The translations under genes were made by a program, and so were the position numbers. Under the pieces are notes generated by a model. That model was given only the letters and a program-made list of their open reading frames with translations, had not been told where the DNA came from and searched no databases. This document shows, one piece after another, positions 59,469 to 64,000 of a stretch of 64,000 nucleotides of DNA. Numbering within the stretch: position 1 is the first letter of the stretch; every line of letters starts with the position of its first letter. The stretch is from NCBI RefSeq assembly GCF_013377755.1, contig NZ_JABXWR010000001.1, positions 1,623,104 through 1,687,103 on the forward strand. Direction: 5' to 3'. Origin of the DNA: Methanofollis tationis (lineage in GTDB: Archaea > Halobacteriota > Methanomicrobia > Methanomicrobiales > Methanofollaceae).

Positions 59469-59702
59469 TTAGGGATTATGCCTGTGGCAGGACTCACAAA
59501 GATGAATGTTTATCAAAGGCCGCTGAAAAATCTTTATATGGCTAAATGCCGCCGCCTTGTTACATAAAATACGTCCGGAACCTGCAGGATCTGTCACAGC
59601 GACTTCTGTCCGGAGTGCACGGGCAGCGGCCTTGGTATCTGTTCCGTATAGGTCCACAAAGGTCTGATCGACCTGTTCATCGTGATTCATCGTCTCGTAC
59701 AC
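59469..59702 (-). CDS. Doubtful small ORF
   Basis: A 77-codon frame starting at GTG 59702 (internal ATG 59690) gives NHDEQVDQTFVDLYGTDTKA and later loses protein character. A plus-strand TATA-like CTTTATATGG near 59532-59541 lies within it. It is possibly a remnant; support is weak. Confidence 0.2.
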   Translation of the reverse strand: MYETMNHDEQVDQTFVDLYGTDTKAAARALRTEVAVTDPAGSGRILCNKAAAFSHIKIFQRPLINIHLCESCHRHNP

Positions 59703-59743
59703 GGTCTGGTTTGGGATCTTCTAAGTGCTTTGTACGGGTGGCG

Positions 59744-59980
59744 GTGACGGTCAGGGATCCGGTCGTCGGAGTGCGCGTGCTGCCCGGTTGGAGGATCCTC
59801 TCGGTGCTGTATCGGTGGCCGTACGAGATTCTCCCCCTCGCCCACCGGCAGGTCATGGAGTATCTCGATGCCCATGGCCTCCGCCAGACCTGCCCTGAAC
59901 GAGAGACCTACCTCAACGACCCGACGGAGATCGCGGCAGGAAACCCTATGACCGAGATCCAGTACCCGATTGAGGACTGA
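59744..59980 (+). pseudogene. GyrI/AraC-effector-binding-like domain, C-terminal fragment
   Basis: About 78 codons read VVGVRVLPGWRILSVLYRW, EILPLAHRQVMEYLDAHGL, ETYLNDPTEIA and MTEIQYPIED. This is the second half of the GyrI-like small-molecule-binding domain that occurs alone or fused to AraC or MerR regulators (about 150 residues when complete). The upstream part of the frame (from ATG 59546) does not look like the missing half. The gene therefore appears truncated at its 5' end. Confidence 0.6.
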
Positions 59981-60221
59981 GAATGACCCCTGCAGCTTTT
60001 TCCTGGCAATTAACCTTGCCGTCGGAGCAGATTTCGGTTCATCTGATCAGACCCCCCGCCATCCAATCCTCCTTGGCCAGCACTCACATCTCCCCCGGAA
60101 CCTCGAAAACGAATCTGAATCCGCCTCTGGGGTTTTTGCAGAAATATCCGGGATCAGATAGAGGTGAGGCAGAACACCCTTTTATCCTCGGCCGACATGG
60201 GCAGGTGCATGGAGGGATGAG

Positions 60222-60671
60222 ATGGACCCTGATAGAGCACTCAGCGCGATCGGCAGACTGCTGTCGACACAGTCCCTTGCAGTACTGGCCACATTGGACG
60301 GAGAAGAGCCCTATACAAACCTGATTGCGATCGCCCCGTCGGTTGACCTGAAGCGGCTCCTGTTCTGCACCTCACAGTTCACCAGGAAACATGAGAATCT
60401 CCAGAAAAATCGGCATGTGGCCCTGCTCATTGACAACAGGCGTGGTAATCCGCGTGACTTTGGAGAAGCCACTGCTGTCACCGTCCTCGGTGTTGCACGG
60501 GCGGTGGAAGAGGGAGGCCGGAAAGAATCAGAGAGGGAATTTCTGCAAATTCACCCATATCTCGTCGATTTCGTCCATTCGCCAACGACCGTCCTCTATG
60601 AAGTGAGGATCAGGAGATACGTCCTGGTCCGGCGGTTCCAGAATGTCAGTGAGGTGGCGATGGATGAATGA
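60222..60671 (+). CDS. Pyridoxamine 5'-phosphate oxidase-fold flavoprotein
   Basis: This 149-residue split-barrel protein (RLLSTQSLAVLATLDGEEPYTNLIA..., with RKHENLQKNRHVALLIDNR) belongs to the PPOX family that binds FMN or F420. The N-terminal pattern fits small archaeal oxidoreductases. The gene is preceded by a ribosome-binding-like GGAGGGATGAG. Its last 8 bases overlap the start of the dikinase-like gene, so their translation is coupled. Confidence 0.88.
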   Translation: MDPDRALSAIGRLLSTQSLAVLATLDGEEPYTNLIAIAPSVDLKRLLFCTSQFTRKHENLQKNRHVALLIDNRRGNPRDFGEATAVTVLGVARAVEEGGRKESEREFLQIHPYLVDFVHSPTTVLYEVRIRRYVLVRRFQNVSEVAMDE

Positions 60672-62862
60672 ATATCTGGCCCCGCTTGAGGATCTGCCTT
60701 CCGATGCCCTTTCCCTCTGCGGGGGGAAGGCGTTGAATCTCGGCCGTCTCATGCGCTCCGGCATCCGGGTGCCTCCAGGCATCTGCGTCACCACTGACGC
60801 CTACAGTTCCTATATTGACGAAACTGGAATCAGGGGTCGGATCATACTTGAACTTGCACGCAAGGATTTCCGTGATATGCGGTGGGAGGAGGTGTGGGAC
60901 GCTGCGCTCAGGATTCGCACCCTGTTTTCCAGAACCCCGCTGCCGCCCGGACTCCATGACCACCTTGCCGCTGCCATCGGATCGCGTTTCGGGGAGAGAC
61001 CGATCGTCGTCCGATCGTCCTCGGTTGCCGAGGACTCGGTGGCTGCTTCGTTTGCAGGCATTCACGAATCTTTTGTGAACATAGGGGGAGTGGAGGTGAT
61101 CATCGACCACATCAGGCTCGTATGGACCTCGCTCTGGTCCGATGCGGCCCTCCTCTACCGGCAGGAGATAGGTCTGGAGCCGGCATCGAGCGCAATGGCA
61201 GTTGTCCTGCAGGAGATCGTCGTGGGAGAATCATCCGGGATCCTCTTTACGGTAAACCCGCTCGATGAGGATGAAACGATCATAGAGGCAGTATGGGGCC
61301 TGAACCAGGGTCTTGTCGATGGGGCGGTGGAGCCGGACCGCTGGGTGATCGATCGCCGCACCGGACAGGCGGTCTCCCATCAGCCCCCCTCAGAGAGGGG
61401 TGAGATGGTCGTCCCGGTGCTCGCCGGGGTTGCGGTGAGGCAGACGACCCCGGATCGTGCGGGGCGTCCTCCCCTCACTGACAGAGATATCAGATCGCTC
61501 CTGGAGATCGGACACACCGCCGAGGAGATCTTCGGAGCCCCGCAGGATATCGAGTGGACGAAGACGGAAAACGGCATCGTGGTTCTGCAGGCCCGTCCCG
61601 TGACGGCGAGGGAGCGGACCGACAGGAGGCAGTATTATCTCGGCCTCAAACGGAGTCGCTTGCGACTGCGTGCATTGCAGCAGGAGATCGAGGGCAGATG
61701 GCTCCCCGGGATGATCGAGGAGGGGCAGCGCCTTGCCGAAACCGTTCTCCTGGCCATGGACGATCAAGCGCTTGCGGCGGCGATCCAGGGCCGGCAGGAG
61801 AGGCAGAGGGAGTGGGAAAAGATCTATCTTACCTATTTCATCCCCTTTGCACACGGCGTCCGCCTTTTTGGAACCTTCTACAACGACACCGTCCACCCCG
61901 CCGATCCCTATGAGTTCGTTGATCTCCTGGTCGGGGGCCGCCTCATCAGTCTGGAACGAAACCGGGATCTGACTGAGATGGCGGCTGAGGTGCGTCTGAA
62001 CCCTGCAGCCCTGAATGGCATCGTCCTAAACACGCCTGAAGATCCCCTGAATACACGGTTCAGTCGATTTCTCACCCGTTATGGGGGTGCGCTGGGTGAC
62101 GACGAGGAGGTGCGGAGGGGGATCATTGGGGTGATCCGGGAGATGGCGTCCGGGCACCGCAGCGAGCGTCATGGTGATGAGCGGAGCGTTGACCTGCGTG
62201 AGCGTTTTCTCTCCCATGTTTCGGTGGAAGGGCGGGCTGATGCAGAGGAACTGCTCGCCCTTGCCCGGCGGAGCTATGAATTGCGGGACAACGATAACCA
62301 TGCCCTGGATCGGATTGTCGGTGAGGTGCGGCGCGCTGTTGCTGAGGGAAGAAAAAGGCTTCATAGCCGAGGAATCGAAACAGACGACGATACCCCAGCC
62401 GAAGAGGTTGCCCGTGCCCTCCGGGAGCGAGGATATGTGCCTGGCCGCCCGGCAGTGAGAACGGCGGACGCCGCAGAATCTGGTGTGCAGGCCCGTCAGA
62501 TCACCGGTCAGCCTGCCTCGCGTGGGGCGGCATGCGGCCCGGCATGCGTTATCAGAGCGAGCGCCGACCTTTTCAGGGTAAAAAGCGGCGACGTTCTGGT
62601 CTGCGACGCGATCGAGCCTGGGATGACGTTTGTGATCCCGCTGTGTGCGGCCGTGGTCGAACGCCGCGGTGGGATGCTCATCCACGGTGCGATCATCGCA
62701 CGGGAGTATGGCATCCCCTGTGTCACCGGCATACCCCGTGCAACCGGGGTGATCAGGGACGGCGAGCAGGTCTGTGTTGATGGCTATCAGGGTATCGTCA
62801 CGATCCGGCATCCGGTGGAGCCGGCGCTCAGGGCCGTTCCAGCAGAAATAAGGGGAGGATGA
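60664..62862 (+). CDS. PEP-synthase/rifampin-phosphotransferase-like dikinase
   Basis: This 732-residue protein has an N-terminal ATP-grasp domain of the PPDK type (CGGKALNLGRLMRSGIRVPPG, VRSSSVAEDSVAASFAGIHES, VVLQEIVVGESSGILFTVNP). A middle region of about 280 residues is unlike pyruvate-binding TIM barrels. The C-terminal swivelling domain has GGMLIHGAIIAREYGIPCVTG, with the phospho-carrier histidine. ATP-grasp, variable middle and terminal histidine domain is the layout of Rph (rifampin phosphotransferase), not of PEP synthase. The natural substrate is unknown. The start at 60664 overlaps the PPOX gene. Confidence 0.85.
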   Translation: MNEYLAPLEDLPSDALSLCGGKALNLGRLMRSGIRVPPGICVTTDAYSSYIDETGIRGRIILELARKDFRDMRWEEVWDAALRIRTLFSRTPLPPGLHDHLAAAIGSRFGERPIVVRSSSVAEDSVAASFAGIHESFVNIGGVEVIIDHIRLVWTSLWSDAALLYRQEIGLEPASSAMAVVLQEIVVGESSGILFTVNPLDEDETIIEAVWGLNQGLVDGAVEPDRWVIDRRTGQAVSHQPPSERGEMVVPVLAGVAVRQTTPDRAGRPPLTDRDIRSLLEIGHTAEEIFGAPQDIEWTKTENGIVVLQARPVTARERTDRRQYYLGLKRSRLRLRALQQEIEGRWLPGMIEEGQRLAETVLLAMDDQALAAAIQGRQERQREWEKIYLTYFIPFAHGVRLFGTFYNDTVHPADPYEFVDLLVGGRLISLERNRDLTEMAAEVRLNPAALNGIVLNTPEDPLNTRFSRFLTRYGGALGDDEEVRRGIIGVIREMASGHRSERHGDERSVDLRERFLSHVSVEGRADAEELLALARRSYELRDNDNHALDRIVGEVRRAVAEGRKRLHSRGIETDDDTPAEEVARALRERGYVPGRPAVRTADAAESGVQARQITGQPASRGAACGPACVIRASADLFRVKSGDVLVCDAIEPGMTFVIPLCAAVVERRGGMLIHGAIIAREYGIPCVTGIPRATGVIRDGEQVCVDGYQGIVTIRHPVEPALRAVPAEIRGG

Positions 62863-62932
62863 ACATTGCCGGAAGATGGGCCCCGTCCTTAGAAGTGCCG
62901 CCCGTTCTGTTTGCCGGTTCAGGGGATGTCTT

Positions 62933-63508
62933 TCAGGGGCGGATCCGCTTCAGGAGCCAGGCCATGTTCCCCCCGAGGTTCCGCATCGTCAAAAGCCCCT
63001 CCTCGTCCTTCTCCACATCGCCGGCTTCAAGTCCGACGCCGAGGTTCCAGTACGAGGATCCGACCGTGAACATCTGCGAGATCCCGAAGAGGTGGTTGAT
63101 GGTGTCGAAGGCGTGGACCGCACCGGCGCGACGAACGGCGACGACGGCCGCACCGGCCTTGCGGGCGAACATGCCGCCGTTGGCAATCGAGACAAAACCT
63201 GCCCGGTCGATGAGGGCCTTCGTCTCGGTGCTGACGTCCGCGAAGTAGGTCGGTGATCCGATGATAATCCCATCTGCCGCGACCATCTTCGCAATGCAGT
63301 CATTGACAAAGTCGTTGTCGATGACGCATTTTCCATCCCGGTTCTCGAAGCATTTGGCGCAGGCGGTGCAGCCGTGAACCTTTTTCCCGCCGATCTGGAC
63401 GAATTCGGTCTCGATGCCTTCCTTCTCAAGTTCCGCGAGCACTTCTGCAAGGAGGCGGGCGGTGTTCCCGTCCTTCCTCGGGCTCCCGTTGAATGCGACG
63501 ACTCTCAT
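62933..63508 (-). CDS. Iron-sulfur flavoprotein (flavodoxin-like NADPH-dependent FMN reductase family)
   Basis: This 191-residue protein starts MRVVAFNGSPRKDGNTARLL at ATG 63508. It has the compact cysteine motif CTACAKCFENRDGKC (CX2CX2CX6C) that binds a 4Fe-4S cluster in Isf proteins, and FMN contacts in IIGSPTYFADVSTETKALIDRAG. Isf proteins transfer electrons, often from ferredoxin to oxygen or peroxide detoxification in methanogens. A small cysteine-containing frame and the HIT gene lie upstream in the same direction with almost no spacing. Confidence 0.9.
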   Translation of the reverse strand: MRVVAFNGSPRKDGNTARLLAEVLAELEKEGIETEFVQIGGKKVHGCTACAKCFENRDGKCVIDNDFVNDCIAKMVAADGIIIGSPTYFADVSTETKALIDRAGFVSIANGGMFARKAGAAVVAVRRAGAVHAFDTINHLFGISQMFTVGSSYWNLGVGLEAGDVEKDEEGLLTMRNLGGNMAWLLKRIRP

Positions 63509-63509
63509 C

Positions 63510-63680
63510 TCAGGTCTCCTGTGTGCGAAGGGTGGTGTACTGCCTTGATATGATTCTTCTCTCGTGCCAGCAGATGGCGGTGACTTCATCCATGATGTCC
63601 ATCACCCTGTTTCCGGAGGGCCAGATCGCTTCGCAGATCTCACAGATCTCCTGATCCCCATCAGTACACTCTTCTCTCAG
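63510..63680 (-). CDS. Possible small cysteine protein with CTG start
   Basis: A 56-codon frame fills the gap between the HIT and flavoprotein genes. It reads EECTDGDQEICEICEAIWPS, then VMDIMDEVTAICWHERRI, with a CXXC and two further cysteines. Its only upstream in-frame start is CTG at 63680, with GGGGTG before it; internal ATGs are at about 63614 and 63605. It overlaps the HIT gene end by 20 bp and stops 1 bp before the flavoprotein start. The sequence looks protein-like, but a non-standard start makes this tentative. Confidence 0.4.
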   Translation of the reverse strand: MREECTDGDQEICEICEAIWPSGNRVMDIMDEVTAICWHERRIISRQYTTLRTQET

Positions 63681-64000
63681 GGATCACCCCGCGCACCCCT
63701 CCCCTGGGGTCAGGGACGTCCCCGTCATAGCGTGGGATGAGGTGCAGGTGCAGGTGCATCACCGTCTGCCCGGCGGCAACGCCGACGTTCACCCCGATGT
63801 TCCAGCCGTCTGGACGGTAGCGCTCCTCAATGATGGTGCGGCAGCGGGCGACGAGATCGAAGAGCGCTGCCCTCTCCTCATCGGTGGCATCGAAAAATGA
63901 GGAGACGTGGCGGAACGGGATGATCAGGATATGTCCCTGCGTGACCGGGAAGGCGTCAAAGCGTGCGTATGCCAGAGCGTTTTTTGTGACGATGCAGTCG
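63661..64000 (-). CDS. HIT-family nucleotide hydrolase (3' part)
   Basis: The frame enters from the window edge, so the N-terminus is missing. The visible 112 residues include VTQGHILIIPFRHVSSFFDA and the histidine triad VMHLHLHLIPRYDGD, the HxHxHxx active site of HIT hydrolases and transferases acting on nucleotide phosphates such as AMP-lysine or dinucleoside polyphosphates. It ends RGVIPERRVY. It is probably co-transcribed with the flavoprotein gene downstream. Confidence 0.92.
   Translation of the reverse strand, partial: DCIVTKNALAYARFDAFPVTQGHILIIPFRHVSSFFDATDEERAALFDLVARCRTIIEERYRPDGWNIGVNVGVAAGQTVMHLHLHLIPRYDGDVPDPRGGVRGVIPERRVY

Overview
This window is GC-rich archaeal DNA that fits a methanogen of the class Methanomicrobia, most likely the order Methanomicrobiales. 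That placement is an inference from gene content. Supporting genes are ribosomal proteins P0 and P1, Spt5 and SecE next to FtsZ, archaeal D-aminoacyl-tRNA deacylase, MptE (methanopterin synthesis), a Thg1-like enzyme, split archaeal glutamate synthase, NrpR-type operators of the form GGAA-N6-TTCC, and a symporter preceded by a tiny accessory protein. Promoters, where visible, are archaeal TATA elements.

Layout. Positions 1-6200 are a nitrogen-assimilation island: two glutamate synthase genes on the minus strand, then glnA, a decayed amtB copy, a small protein of unknown role, an intact amtB and glnK. Positions 6200-6930 hold dispersed hairpin-bearing repeats and no credible gene. Positions 6930-15620 carry two near-identical IS256-family elements in opposite orientation. 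One splits a two-helix membrane protein gene and the other splits a YbhB/YbcL-type (PEBP) gene. Between them lie an FMN-binding glutamate-synthase-like gene, an Nbp35/Mrp ATPase gene and a four-gene operon: RNase HI, two halves of a membrane-tethered Cas4-like nuclease, and TrmO.

Positions 15650-25300 are mixed: CBS protein, Clp1/Grc3-like kinase, STAS protein, histidine kinase, asparagine-synthase-like protein, two lone PAS proteins, M24 peptidase, and a sodium:solute symporter with its accessory peptide. Positions 25450-31000 are a minus-strand information-processing block in transcription order dtdA, ftsZ, secE, spt5, then rpl11, rpl1, rplP0 and rpl12. Positions 31070-34300 are a small cysteine protein followed by two moeA genes, the second fused to a binding-protein domain. 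Next come ileS, thg1, a PRC-barrel gene, a site-2 protease gene, a metallo-beta-lactamase-fold gene, a radical SAM gene, mptE, an RCK-DHH phosphoesterase gene and tRNA-Lys(CTT).

Positions 45680-49520 encode an ABC exporter-like set in which one permease is fused to a PrsW-like intramembrane protease domain. Positions 49670-55240 encode surface proteins (a PEGA-repeat protein and a subtilase with PKD and dockerin domains) around a B12/radical SAM gene. Positions 55290-64000 contain a class II ribonucleotide reductase with an intein placed exactly before its radical-site cysteine, NudC, a gene fragment, a PPOX-fold protein translationally coupled to a phosphotransfer dikinase-like protein, an iron-sulfur flavoprotein and the 3' part of a HIT hydrolase gene.

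The strongest unusual points are the duplicated and decaying NrpR-operator/small-ORF/amtB unit, the split membrane-tethered Cas4-like nuclease operon, the ABC permease-PrsW fusion, the dispersed hairpin repeats with a covarying stem pair, and the intein at the catalytic cysteine.
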